Positions 9,092 through 16,334 of a stretch of 64,000 nucleotides of DNA are shown in pieces. The DNA is from Flaviramulus sp. BrNp1-15. GTDB taxonomy: Bacteria > Bacteroidota > Bacteroidia > Flavobacteriales > Flavobacteriaceae. The notes below the pieces were generated by a model, which saw only the letters and a list, made by a program, of their open reading frames with translations, ran no database searches and was not told the DNA's origin. The position numbers were made by a program, and so were the translations under genes. Location of the stretch: assembly GCF_022259695.1 (NCBI RefSeq), contig NZ_CP092099.1, positions 2,154,471 through 2,218,470 on the forward strand, given 5' to 3'. Numbering within the stretch: position 1 is the stretch's first letter; each line of letters opens with the position of its first letter.

Positions 9092-10022
9092 TTAGGACAG
9101 ATTTTATAAGTTGATTTTTTGATTTACTAAATTGAAAATCAAATTTTTTAACACCACCAAAAATCATTTTATTATCTAATTCTGATGAAAAGTTATGTTG
9201 CCCTAATAAGGCTTCATGTCCTTTTCTATTAAGAATTAGACTGTTTTCTTCAATGGTGTAAAATATACTTAAATGATTAATGATTTTTGATAATTGTATG
9301 TCGCCATATCCATAAAACCCTTGATAATTAAGTGCATAACCTAATAAGTGATTTTTTGAAGTAATGGCATGTTTGTCAATAATTTCTAATATGTTTCTTT
9401 CAAGAACATTTAACCCGTCTTTTACATTAGGAAAACGTTCTAAATGGGCTTTTAAACAGTTGCTTAAATATTCAAATGATGACGGTTTAACAATGTAAGG
9501 TTTTAATAAATTATGGTCTATACCACAATAAATTCCCCAAACAGTACAAGCTAAATCTATGTCCTCATTCTTGAGTAAAACTTTGTTTTTATAGTGTTTT
9601 AGTAATTGTTCTGAAGAAAGTTCAGAAAGCCCTTTTAAGCTTTTACTTCCTTCAATTCTTCCACTACAAACTAAATATAAGGGTAATTCTATTTTTTTCT
9701 GTTGAATAAGGCTAATAACAGCTAACATGTTTATATGGCAAAATAAATCATATTCAAACCAAAGTATTATTTCAGAGTAATCTTCAGTAGAATTTAATTT
9801 GTTTAATTCTTCTTCAATCATTTTCACATCAAGTTCAACGTCGTAAAATTCATTGAAAAAAGACTTACGTAGATTTAAAAATTCATCTGAATATACCATT
9901 TCGGTAGTAGGACCTTCACAAAGCATTTCTTGCCATGTTAGTTTTTCTCCTTCAACACCTAATTCATTAAGAACCTTAGTTAAGCTACCACCGTTAGTTA
10001 TATGAAGTATTTTTTTGCTCAC
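9081..10022 (-). CDS. DUF1835 domain protein
   Basis: A 313-residue soluble protein whose N-terminus matches DUF1835: ILHITNGGSLTKVLNELG, then LTWQEMLCEGPT and an FLNLRKSFF segment. The function of the family is not established. The mid-region has an acidic/aromatic stretch, IILWFEYDLFCHINMLAV; the C-terminus looks like a winged helix (LIL, NRKGHEALLG). It uses a GTG start at 10022, 2 bp after the stop of the SUI1-like gene, and overlaps the nucleoside phosphorylase gene by 11 bp. It sits in a tight operon and is probably a housekeeping or stress accessory. No catalytic motif can be named. Confidence 0.7.
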   Translation of the reverse strand: MSKKILHITNGGSLTKVLNELGVEGEKLTWQEMLCEGPTTEMVYSDEFLNLRKSFFNEFYDVELDVKMIEEELNKLNSTEDYSEIILWFEYDLFCHINMLAVISLIQQKKIELPLYLVCSGRIEGSKSLKGLSELSSEQLLKHYKNKVLLKNEDIDLACTVWGIYCGIDHNLLKPYIVKPSSFEYLSNCLKAHLERFPNVKDGLNVLERNILEIIDKHAITSKNHLLGYALNYQGFYGYGDIQLSKIINHLSIFYTIEENSLILNRKGHEALLGQHNFSSELDNKMIFGGVKKFDFQFSKSKNQLIKSVLNAN

Positions 10023-10024
10023 AA

Positions 10025-10354
10025 TTATCCGCCAACGCGTTTTACATTAAAACCTTTATCTTTTAACATCTGCATTATTTTATCGCGGTAATCCCCTTGA
10101 ATAATTATTTTGTCGTCTTTAAAACTACCTCCAACACTTAGTTTTGTCTTTATCTCTTTGGCTAGAATTTTAAAATCTTCAGCGGCACCTGTGTAGCCTT
10201 CCAGTATGGTTATGGGTTTGCCTTTTCTTTTTTCGTATTTACAAATAATAGGCTCGTCTTGCATCCAAATAGCTGATGATTCTTCAGTATTAGAGTTAGT
10301 TTCTTCCTGAACATGTTCTGGAAATAAGTTTTTAAGCTGGTCTTGTAAGTCCAT
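10025..10354 (-). CDS. SUI1/eIF1-like translation factor (YciH family)
   Basis: A 109-residue protein with a C-terminal SUI1 fold: KGKPITILEGYTGAAEDFKI, then GVGGS-like LSVGGSFKDDKIIIQGDYRD, and the terminal KGFNVKRVGG. In eukaryotes this domain is initiation factor eIF1; the bacterial YciH homologue is linked to discrimination against aberrant initiation complexes. The first 45 residues are a charged, probably flexible tail. It lies 6 bp downstream of the SRPBCC gene and 2 bp upstream of the DUF1835 gene, in the same operon. The family call is firm; its role in this organism is inferred. Confidence 0.88.
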   Translation of the reverse strand: MDLQDQLKNLFPEHVQEETNSNTEESSAIWMQDEPIICKYEKRKGKPITILEGYTGAAEDFKILAKEIKTKLSVGGSFKDDKIIIQGDYRDKIMQMLKDKGFNVKRVGG

Positions 10355-10360
10355 TTTTAA

Positions 10361-10810
10361 TTACAAATTGCTATTGTTTGATTCTAAAAATTGCGCTAAT
10401 CTTTGATTAATAAAATAATCCCAACCGCCTTCACAGCTTTCAAAAGAAAACTCCGGAACATTTTTAGGAAATGTTTCTAAGCCTTCGTTGGTTAGTGTAA
10501 GTTTAGTTTTATTGTTAGTTTCTGATAATTCAAAAATTACTTTACCAACACCTTCTTTGTATTCTAAATAACGCCAGTCGTATACGATTTTTTTATTTGG
10601 AATAACTTCAATTATTTCCCAAAGGTGTGTATAAACTCTATTTTCTACTTTTACAATAAATTGAGTTTTAAACCCTTTTTTAGCTTCAAAATCCTCAATT
10701 TGTTCAAAAAACCATTGCTTCATCAGCAATGGTTTTGTTATACTGTTCCAAACAGTTGCAATAGGTTTATTAAATGTTTGTTCAACAATAATTAGATTAT
10801 CAATTATCAT
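10361..10810 (-). CDS. SRPBCC (AHSA1-like) ligand-binding protein
   Basis: A 149-residue START/Bet v1-like protein. The family signature is the N-terminal VEQTFNKPIATVWNSITKP with the MKQWFF segment, followed by VIPNKKIVYDWRY and a final helix, EGGWDYFINQRLAQFLES. Such proteins form a hydrophobic cavity; members near AHSA1 can act as Hsp90 co-chaperones or bind lipids or aromatics. There is no signal peptide, so it should be cytoplasmic. Spacing is 6 bp to SUI1 and 4 bp to the 2OG oxygenase, so it is clearly in an operon. The ligand is unknown. Confidence 0.85.
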   Translation of the reverse strand: MIIDNLIIVEQTFNKPIATVWNSITKPLLMKQWFFEQIEDFEAKKGFKTQFIVKVENRVYTHLWEIIEVIPNKKIVYDWRYLEYKEGVGKVIFELSETNNKTKLTLTNEGLETFPKNVPEFSFESCEGGWDYFINQRLAQFLESNNSNL

Positions 10811-10814
10811 TGAT

Positions 10815-11765
10815 TTATTTCTTTATCAATCCAAGCTCAACGAGTCTTTGATGCAAAAATTCACCAGCCGTAATATCGTCAAATGCCTTTGGATTATCTT
10901 CATCTATACATCCTTCTAAAACATCTAATTTCATACTACTTACAGGATGCATAAAAAATGGAATAGAATATCGCGATGTTCCCCAAAGTTCTTTTGGCGG
11001 ATTAATAACGCGGTGTATGGTAGATTTTAATTTGTTATTAGTGTGTCTTGATAGCATATCTCCAACATTAATCATTAATTCATCTGGCTCTGCAATAGCA
11101 TCAATCCATTCACCTTTATGGTTTTGAACCTGTAAACCTCTACCTTGAGCACCCATTAGCAACGTAATTAAATTAATATCGCCATGTGCAGCAGCTCTAA
11201 CGGCTTCTTTAGGTTCTTCTTTAATTGGCGGGTAGTGTATTGGTCTTAAAATAGAGTTTCCGTTGTGAATATAATCATCAAAATAAGTTTCTTTCAACCC
11301 TAAATGTAAAGCTAAGGCTCTTAATACATATTTAGCTGTTTTTTCAAGCATTTTGTAGGTTTCCTTTCCTACTTTATTAAACTCAGGAATTTCTTTAACC
11401 TCAACATTATCTGGATATTCTGCTTTTAACTTGTCATTATTTTCAACATATTGACCAAAATGCCAAAACTCTTTTAAATCGCCTTCTTTTTTGCCTTTTG
11501 CACTTTCTTTTCCAAAAGACACATAACCACGTTGACCACCAATACCTGGTATTTCGTATTTCTGTTTGGTCTCTGTTGGTAGTTCAAAGAAATTTTTAAC
11601 TTCTTTATATAAATTGTCAACTAATTTATCATCTAAAAAATGACCTTTTAAGGCAACAAAACCAATCTCTTCGTAAGCTTTTCCTATAGCATCTACAAAG
11701 TTTTGTTTCCTAACAGGGTCATTAGATGTAAAGTCTTTTAAATTAACACTAGGTATGGTGTTCAT
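10815..11765 (-). CDS. Isopenicillin N synthase-like 2OG-Fe(II) oxygenase
   Basis: A 316-residue non-haem iron oxygenase of the IPNS/DIOX group. N-terminal DIOX_N: IPSVNLKDFTS and EEIGFVALKGH. The double-stranded beta helix carries the iron ligands HGDINLITLL (His and Asp) and a downstream His in STIHRVINPP, and RYSIPFFMHP holds the Arg-x-Ser that binds the 2-oxoglutarate carboxylate. The substrate cannot be told; this type is common in flavobacteria and is not evidence of beta-lactam synthesis. I chose the ATG at 11765 (MNTIPSVNL) because the upstream in-frame residues are hydrophobic noise. It is the first gene of the minus-strand operon running to 7354. Confidence 0.88.
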   Translation of the reverse strand: MNTIPSVNLKDFTSNDPVRKQNFVDAIGKAYEEIGFVALKGHFLDDKLVDNLYKEVKNFFELPTETKQKYEIPGIGGQRGYVSFGKESAKGKKEGDLKEFWHFGQYVENNDKLKAEYPDNVEVKEIPEFNKVGKETYKMLEKTAKYVLRALALHLGLKETYFDDYIHNGNSILRPIHYPPIKEEPKEAVRAAAHGDINLITLLMGAQGRGLQVQNHKGEWIDAIAEPDELMINVGDMLSRHTNNKLKSTIHRVINPPKELWGTSRYSIPFFMHPVSSMKLDVLEGCIDEDNPKAFDDITAGEFLHQRLVELGLIKK

Positions 11766-11871
11766 AAGGATAATAATTTTATAATAAATGTAATACAAAT
11801 GTACAAAAACATTGTAAAATTTAAGGAATTATGTTGAGTATTACTTTTATAATAATATTGCCTTTTTATGC

Positions 11872-11879
11872 TATATTTG
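11872..11879 (+). promoter_or_regulatory. Possible -7 box upstream of the E1 fusion gene
   Basis: TATATTTG fits TAnnTTTG, 36 bp before the ATG at 11916. No TTG lies at the usual distance upstream (the nearest is only 11 bp away), so this is a weak call. Confidence 0.35.
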
Positions 11880-11915
11880 ATGAAGCGATATTTAAAATAA
11901 ATAGTTGTAATTACT

Positions 11916-13892
11916 ATGAAATATAATAGTGAAAATCTTGATGATACTGTTTTAAAACAATTGTACAAAAACATATTGAAACCAAGATTAATTGAAGAAA
12001 AAATGCTTGTATTACTTCGGCAAGGTAAAATAAGTAAATGGTTTTCTGGTATTGGACAAGAAGCCATTGCTGTTGGAGTAACTATGGCTTTAAATGAAGA
12101 TGAATATATTTTGCCAATGCACCGAAATTTAGGTGTTTTTACAACTAGAAAAATTCCTTTATACAGATTATTTGCACAATGGCAAGGAAAAGCTTCTGGG
12201 TTTACTAAAGGTAGAGATCGCTCCTTTCATTTTGGAACTCAGCAATATAAAATTGTAGGTATGATTTCGCATTTGGGACCGCAATTAGGTGTTGCTGATG
12301 GCATTGCATTAGCTTCAAAACTAAAGAATAAAAATCAGGTTACTGCAGTTTTTACAGGTGAAGGTGGTACTAGTGAGGGCGATTTCCATGAAGCATTAAA
12401 TATAGCATCCGTATGGCAATTGCCTGTTTTATTTTGTGTTGAAAACAATGGCTATGGTCTGTCTACACCAACTAGCGAACAATATAATTGTAAAGATATT
12501 GCAGATAGAGGATTAGGCTATGGTATGGAATCTCACATTATTGATGGTAATAATATTATTGAGGTTTACACAAAAGTTAAAGATATTGCAGAAAGTGTCA
12601 GGAAAAACCCCAGACCAGTTTTGTTAGAGTTCAAAACCTTTAGAATGCGTGGACATGAAGAGGCTAGCGGCACTAAATATGTTCCTCAAGATTTAATGGA
12701 TACTTGGGCAATGAAAGACCCTTTGATGAATTTTCAAGTTTTTTTAAAAGAACAAAATATTTTAACTGAGGAAGATGAAGTGTCAATAAAAGAATCAATT
12801 GTAAGTGAAATTAGTGAGCATTTAGAGGTTGCTTTTAACGAAGAAGATATTTTAGAAAATACAAGTATTGAATTAAATGATGTGTTTCAAAATATTAAAT
12901 ATCAAGAATTTAAACAAAATAAAGAAACAGAAGAAATTCGCTTTATAGATGCTATTTCAGTGTGCTTAAAACAAAGTATGGAACTGCATAACGATTTAGT
13001 AATTATGGGGCAAGATATTGCTGAATATGGTGGAGCGTTTAAAATTACAGAAGGTTTTATTGATTTGTTTAGTAAAGATCGTGTACGTAATACACCTATT
13101 TGTGAATCTGCAATTATTGAAACCGCTATGGGTTTATCAATTGCTGGTATAAAAAGTGTTGTTGAAATGCAATTTGCAGATTTTGTTACTTCCGGATTTA
13201 ATCCTGTGGTTAACTATTTAGCAAAATCATATTACAGATGGAATCAAAATGCAGATGTTGTTATAAGAATGCCTTGTGGCGGTGGCGTTGCAGCAGGACC
13301 TTTTCATTCGCAAACTAACGAAGCTTGGTTTACAAAAACACCCGGTTTAAAAGTGGTATATCCTGCATTTCCTTTAGATGCAAAGGGTTTGTTAGCAACA
13401 GCTATTAACGACCCAAATCCTGTATTGTTTTTTGAGCATAAAGCTTTATATAGAAGTATTCGTCAAGAAGTGCCAACAGATTATTACACGCTTCCTTTTG
13501 GAAAAGCTTCACTTGTTAAAGAAGGAGATAAAGTCACTATAATAGCTTATGGAGCCGCTGTACATTGGGCATTAGAAACCTTAGGTAAAAACCCAAATAT
13601 TTCGGCCGATTTAATAGATTTAAGAACACTTCAGCCATTAGATACCGAAGCTATTTATAATTCGGTTAAAAAAACTGGTCGTGCTATTATTTTGCAAGAA
13701 GATTCACTATTTGGTGGTATTGCTAGCGATATTTCTGCGCTTATTATGGAAAACTGCTTTGAATATTTAGATGCTCCAGTAAAACGTGTAGCTAGTTTAG
13801 AAACACCAATTCCATTCGCAAAACAACTAGAAGATCAATACTTACCAAAAGGTAGGTTTGAAGCCGATTTAAAAGAGCTTTTAGCCTTTTAA
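11916..13892 (+). CDS. 2-oxoacid dehydrogenase E1, alpha-beta fusion
   Basis: This thiamine-diphosphate E1 component decarboxylates a 2-oxoacid, probably branched-chain (2-oxoisovalerate) or pyruvate, and passes the acyl group to E2. Residues 1-310 are the alpha part, with the ThDP/Mg motif GEGGTSEGDFHEALN ... ENNGYG near residues 148-190 and RMRGHEEASGTKY. Residues 335-658 are the beta part (MGQDIAEYGGAFKITEGF, then FEHKALYR, transketolase C-domain). In many bacteria these are two genes; the single-chain form is common in Bacteroidota. No E2 or E3 gene is adjacent. It is transcribed divergently from the 2OG oxygenase operon. Substrate choice is inferred from family resemblance only. Confidence 0.92.
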   Translation: MKYNSENLDDTVLKQLYKNILKPRLIEEKMLVLLRQGKISKWFSGIGQEAIAVGVTMALNEDEYILPMHRNLGVFTTRKIPLYRLFAQWQGKASGFTKGRDRSFHFGTQQYKIVGMISHLGPQLGVADGIALASKLKNKNQVTAVFTGEGGTSEGDFHEALNIASVWQLPVLFCVENNGYGLSTPTSEQYNCKDIADRGLGYGMESHIIDGNNIIEVYTKVKDIAESVRKNPRPVLLEFKTFRMRGHEEASGTKYVPQDLMDTWAMKDPLMNFQVFLKEQNILTEEDEVSIKESIVSEISEHLEVAFNEEDILENTSIELNDVFQNIKYQEFKQNKETEEIRFIDAISVCLKQSMELHNDLVIMGQDIAEYGGAFKITEGFIDLFSKDRVRNTPICESAIIETAMGLSIAGIKSVVEMQFADFVTSGFNPVVNYLAKSYYRWNQNADVVIRMPCGGGVAAGPFHSQTNEAWFTKTPGLKVVYPAFPLDAKGLLATAINDPNPVLFFEHKALYRSIRQEVPTDYYTLPFGKASLVKEGDKVTIIAYGAAVHWALETLGKNPNISADLIDLRTLQPLDTEAIYNSVKKTGRAIILQEDSLFGGIASDISALIMENCFEYLDAPVKRVASLETPIPFAKQLEDQYLPKGRFEADLKELLAF

Positions 13893-13899
13893 TATTTAA

Positions 13900-13921
13900 A
13901 ATGCTTATATTTAAAAGCATT
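13900..13921 (+). terminator. Weak hairpin after the E1 fusion gene
   Basis: AATGCTT and AAGCATT form a 7-bp stem around an 8-nt AT loop, 8 bp past the stop and just before the next ORF. There is no U-run, so termination would be inefficient. Confidence 0.3.
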
Positions 13922-13934
13922 AAAATGAAAGGTT

Positions 13935-14339
13935 TTGAGAATTTTTACCCTACTTTTCTTATTAATTTTTTTTAATTGTAAAAAACCCGAAGACTCATTT
14001 GAAAATAAGTTTTCTTGGAATTCTATGAGTGTTACCGCAACAGCTTATAACTCATTAGCTTATCAAACAAATTCAGATCCTAACATTACCGCTTTTGGCG
14101 ATAGCTTAAAACCAGGATTAAAATACATTGCTGTTTCTAGAGATTTGTTAAAAAGAGGTCTAAAACATAATATCCCTATTAAGATTGAAGGTCTTGAAGG
14201 GATATATTATGTTAAAGATAAAATGCATTCTCGATGGAAAAACCGAATTGATATTTACATGGGTATTGATGTAAAAGCTGCAAAACAGTGGGGCAGAAAA
14301 CGTGTTTGCATTGATTTTGGTATTCCTAAAAAAGAATAA
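13935..14339 (+). CDS. 3D-domain (RlpA/MltA-C-like) small lipoprotein
   Basis: A 134-residue exported protein. The start MRIFTLLFLLIFFNCKKPED gives a short signal with a lipobox ending at Cys15. The rest matches the 3D barrel domain: SVTATAYNS, ITAFGDSLKPGLKYIAVSRDL, YVKDKMHSRWKNRIDIYMG. Here the usual catalytic Asp triad (3D) is represented by KDKM, RIDIYMG and GIDVKAA. Related domains occur in lytic transglycosylases and resuscitation factors, so cell-wall turnover is likely. The only in-frame start is TTG at 13935; the upstream ATG at 13925 is in another frame and stops quickly. The gene converges on exbD with 3 bp between stops. Confidence 0.8.
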   Translation: MRIFTLLFLLIFFNCKKPEDSFENKFSWNSMSVTATAYNSLAYQTNSDPNITAFGDSLKPGLKYIAVSRDLLKRGLKHNIPIKIEGLEGIYYVKDKMHSRWKNRIDIYMGIDVKAAKQWGRKRVCIDFGIPKKE

Positions 14340-14342
14340 CTT

Positions 14343-14897
14343 CTATTTTATTTCAGCTTCCGATAAAATAAAAGGGTAGGCATCTTTTACTTCTTTTAAC
14401 TCTTCTTTCGATAGTTTATCAGAAGGTTTATTAATAATATTCATACTATAAACCTCACGTAATTCGTAATATGCTTTTGTTAATTCATTTTGCACAGCAA
14501 CAAATTGTTTATAAGAAGTATGTCTACCATTTTGCAATGAAATAACTGCTTTTTTAGGGTTAACTGAAGATATTTCATCTTTATTTCCGTTACAATAATT
14601 ACAAGTACCGTCGCCATTATTATCAATAAAAATTTTAGCTAAATTCTTAACTTCTTCAAGAGTAGCTAATTCATTTTCAATAAGTATTTCATCTTTATTA
14701 TTAATTGATACTTCTAAAATATTTTTATCTGCAATAATACCTCCACAATCTCCAGTTAGACACTCTTTAGGAAGCATTCTATTAATGCCTTCATCAGAAG
14801 ATATAGTAGCTGTTACAAGAAAGAAAATAAGCAATAAAAATGCAATATCTGCCATAGATCCTGCATTTACTTCGGGTAATTGATTTGAACGTCTCAT
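14343..14897 (-). CDS. exbD: ExbD/TolR-type biopolymer transport protein
   Basis: A 184-residue inner-membrane protein. It has a basic cytoplasmic N-terminus, then the ExbD/TolR helix MADIAFLLLIFFLVTATI (residues 15-32) with the conserved Asp17 that couples proton flow, then a periplasmic domain. ExbD normally works with ExbB (MotA-like) to energise TonB-dependent outer-membrane receptors, but no exbB is next to it here. The periplasmic domain has four cysteines in ECLTGDCGG and TCNYCNG, more than usual for the family, which may form disulfides or bind metal. Downstream it meets the 3D-domain gene tail to tail; upstream are three tiny ORFs on the same strand. Confidence 0.87.
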   Translation of the reverse strand: MRRSNQLPEVNAGSMADIAFLLLIFFLVTATISSDEGINRMLPKECLTGDCGGIIADKNILEVSINNKDEILIENELATLEEVKNLAKIFIDNNGDGTCNYCNGNKDEISSVNPKKAVISLQNGRHTSYKQFVAVQNELTKAYYELREVYSMNIINKPSDKLSKEELKEVKDAYPFILSEAEIK

Positions 14898-14969
14898 GAT
14901 TTTACAGTTTTAAAATGTTAATAAAACCTTAAATCACAAAAACAGTACCATAACTATTTTGTTATCAGA

Positions 14970-15104
14970 TTAATGTGCATAACGTTTAGTGCCTTTCCAA
15001 ATAGAGTTATTAGAAGTACGAAAATCTATAATACGTTTATTAGTGAATAAATTTTCTTGTGTGATGGTATTAAAATGTCTCGATATTTTAACAATTGATT
15101 TCAT
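14970..15104 (-). CDS. Small basic ORF A (44 aa), unknown
   Basis: ATG at 15104, stop at 14970. The 44-residue product starts MKSIVKISRHFNTITQ and ends SIWKGTKRYAH. It is very basic, with no signal or membrane helix. Its C-terminus (W, then K-rich, then K-R-Y) resembles the ends of ORFs B and C just upstream (W-N-x-K-R-R-Y-R), suggesting a distant third family member. It lies 72 bp upstream of exbD on the same strand. It is not similar to anything I recognise. Coding status rests on this pattern and on the open frame alone. Confidence 0.4.
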   Translation of the reverse strand: MKSIVKISRHFNTITQENLFTNKRIIDFRTSNNSIWKGTKRYAH

Positions 15105-15150
15105 TTTGTTGATTTGATAAATTTGATTGATGGTTGTTGTGTTTGGTTTT

Positions 15151-15180
15151 AAAAGACGTTACTTATCTGTAACGTCTTTT
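15151..15180 (-). terminator. Perfect 12-bp hairpin at the end of small ORF B
   Basis: AAAAGACGTTAC and GTAACGTCTTTT are exact inverted repeats around a 6-nt loop. On the minus strand the stem begins in the last codons of ORF B (CGTTACAGA), its TAA stop falls in the loop, and the stem closes in TTTT. It is a good intrinsic terminator and could also act on the plus strand. Confidence 0.65.
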
Positions 15181-15249
15181 GTTGTTCCATTCTTTTCTTT
15201 TAGAACCTTCAAAAGTTCCTGTTAATTGATTATTGTTTAAAGTTCTCAT
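15163..15249 (-). CDS. Small basic ORF B (28 aa), tandem copy
   Basis: ATG at 15249, TAA at 15163. It encodes 28 residues starting MRTLNNNQLTGT and ending WNNKRRYR. ORF C, 139 bp upstream, encodes the same length with identical ends; the differences cluster at residues 13-23, and two further changes (codons 6 and 12) are synonymous. Equal length with no indel suggests a translated, duplicated micro-protein gene. The predicted peptide is strongly basic and lacks hydrophobic segments. A perfect hairpin spans its stop codon. Function unknown. Confidence 0.5.
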   Translation of the reverse strand: MRTLNNNQLTGTFEGSKRKEWNNKRRYR

Positions 15250-15301
15250 GATTTCTGATTGATTTAAAATGATTAATGAAAGTTTTTTACAAAGGCACTA
15301 C

Positions 15302-15388
15302 TTATCTGTAACGTCTTTTACTGTTCCAAGCGTTACTTTTTGTACCGTTTAATGTTCCTGTTAATTGATTGTTGTTTAAAGTTCTCAT
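15302..15388 (-). CDS. Small basic ORF C (28 aa), tandem copy
   Basis: ATG at 15388, TAA at 15302; 28 residues starting MRTLNNNQLTGT and ending WNSKRRYR. It shares 21 of 28 residues with ORF B, the middle (13-23) being variable. The same frame is open to 15484 upstream, but the extra residues look random and the repeat begins at this ATG, so I place the start here. It is preceded by a short AATC just as ORF B is. The product is basic with no export signal. No family is recognised. Confidence 0.5.
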   Translation of the reverse strand: MRTLNNNQLTGTLNGTKSNAWNSKRRYR

Positions 15389-15665
15389 GATTTTGTTTGT
15401 TTTTAATGATTGATTTCTATTAGATAGACGACAACAGACAAAAAATGTTACAGTACTATGCATAACAAAGTAATAAATTAACAAATTTTAACTATTTTTA
15501 GTGGAGTGGAGGTTAAAAATCATGTATTATGAATGGTTTTTGATTTTTAGGAATGATTATTGTTAAACCCATATTAAATATTGAACAAGACTTAGGCGAG
15601 TTTTCAGATAAAGAAATATCTTTGAAACATCTAAGTTATAAAACTGATTAAAATATATAAGATTG
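15389..15665. other. Gene-poor stretch upstream of the small ORFs
   Basis: Together with 14898-15388 this makes a 765-bp region without a long gene. Here I see only a doubtful 32-codon plus-strand ORF at 15553-15651 (MIIVKPILNIEQDLGEF...) and a -7-like TATCTTTG at 15617-15624 that would serve the gene at 15666. That promoter lies inside the small ORF, which argues against the ORF being real. No RNA gene was recognised. Confidence 0.4.
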
Positions 15666-16334
15666 ATGAAACCTTATATTTTATACTTTATATTGATTTT
15701 CTTTTCATTATCTGCTACTGCACAGATAGATAATAAAAAGAAATCTATCGCTATACCTGCTGTTGAAAGCAAAAAAGATTCTACCGACATAAAACTTATA
15801 ACACCTTCAATTCCTAATAACAACAACACCTTAGGGATGAATAAACCCAATGTGTCTCCTAATTTAGAATTACCTAAAAAAGAATTTTCTATGTTTCCTA
15901 AAGAAGAATTTGGGAATCCTGGAGAACTTTATGAAAAACAGGTTAATAGAAATATGGATGCTATAAAAGACCAAATGGAATTAGGTACTAAGGGAAGTAA
16001 AACTGATCAACATTTTGGAAATGTAATTACAAAATCTGAGTTTGCTAATGTTCAGTATAGAGATTTTGGGCAGGAAGATGGTGATGTTATAAGAATTAGT
16101 GTAAATGATGAAATTATTGAATATAGAGTTACATTACGAAATTCTTTTAAAGGCTTCAAAATTAAACTAAAAAAAGGCGTTAATAGGATAGATTTTTTAG
16201 CATTAAATGAAGGTTATCTTATGCCTAATACTGCACATTTTAGAGTTTTAGATGATCAAGGAGATGTTCTTGCATCAGATGCTTGGAATTTATCAGAAAA
16301 TGTTAAAGCAATAATTAATATTATTAAAGAATAA
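15666..16334 (+). CDS. Secreted protein of unknown function
   Basis: A 222-residue exported protein: MKPYILYFILIFFSLSATAQ is a clear signal peptide cleaved after AQ. Residues 20-90 are low-complexity and Pro/Asn/Lys-rich (LITPSIPNNNNTLGMNKPN), probably a linker. Residues 115-222 look like one beta-sandwich domain (QYRDFGQEDGDVIRISVND, then KGVNRIDFLALNEGYL, TAHFRVLDDQGDVL). A TTG directly upstream (15663) is in frame, but the ATG at 15666 is preferred. The stop abuts the convergent aldo/keto reductase with no spacer. No function can be assigned. Confidence 0.75.
   Translation: MKPYILYFILIFFSLSATAQIDNKKKSIAIPAVESKKDSTDIKLITPSIPNNNNTLGMNKPNVSPNLELPKKEFSMFPKEEFGNPGELYEKQVNRNMDAIKDQMELGTKGSKTDQHFGNVITKSEFANVQYRDFGQEDGDVIRISVNDEIIEYRVTLRNSFKGFKIKLKKGVNRIDFLALNEGYLMPNTAHFRVLDDQGDVLASDAWNLSENVKAIINIIKE

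Larger units (their letters stand above)
15163..15399 (-). repeat. Tandem duplication, about 139-bp period
   Basis: Two copies (15163-15260 and 15302-15399) share an 18-bp end, TTATCTGTAACGTCTTTT, and a nearly identical 35-bp end around GTTCCTGTTAATTGATT...GTTCTCATGATTT, while the centre differs. Each copy carries one 28-codon ORF (B and C). Confidence 0.75.

Noticed and set aside
10815-11765. A beta-lactam biosynthesis role for the IPNS-like gene
   Set aside because: The family name is broad; no ACV synthetase or related gene is near.
11762-12067. Minus-strand ORF overlapping the E1 fusion start
   Set aside because: Low complexity, no motif, and it overlaps two convincing genes on either side.
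15302-15484. 60-codon reading of ORF C from an upstream ATG
   Set aside because: The first 32 residues look random, and the tandem repeat defines an ATG at 15388 shared with copy B.
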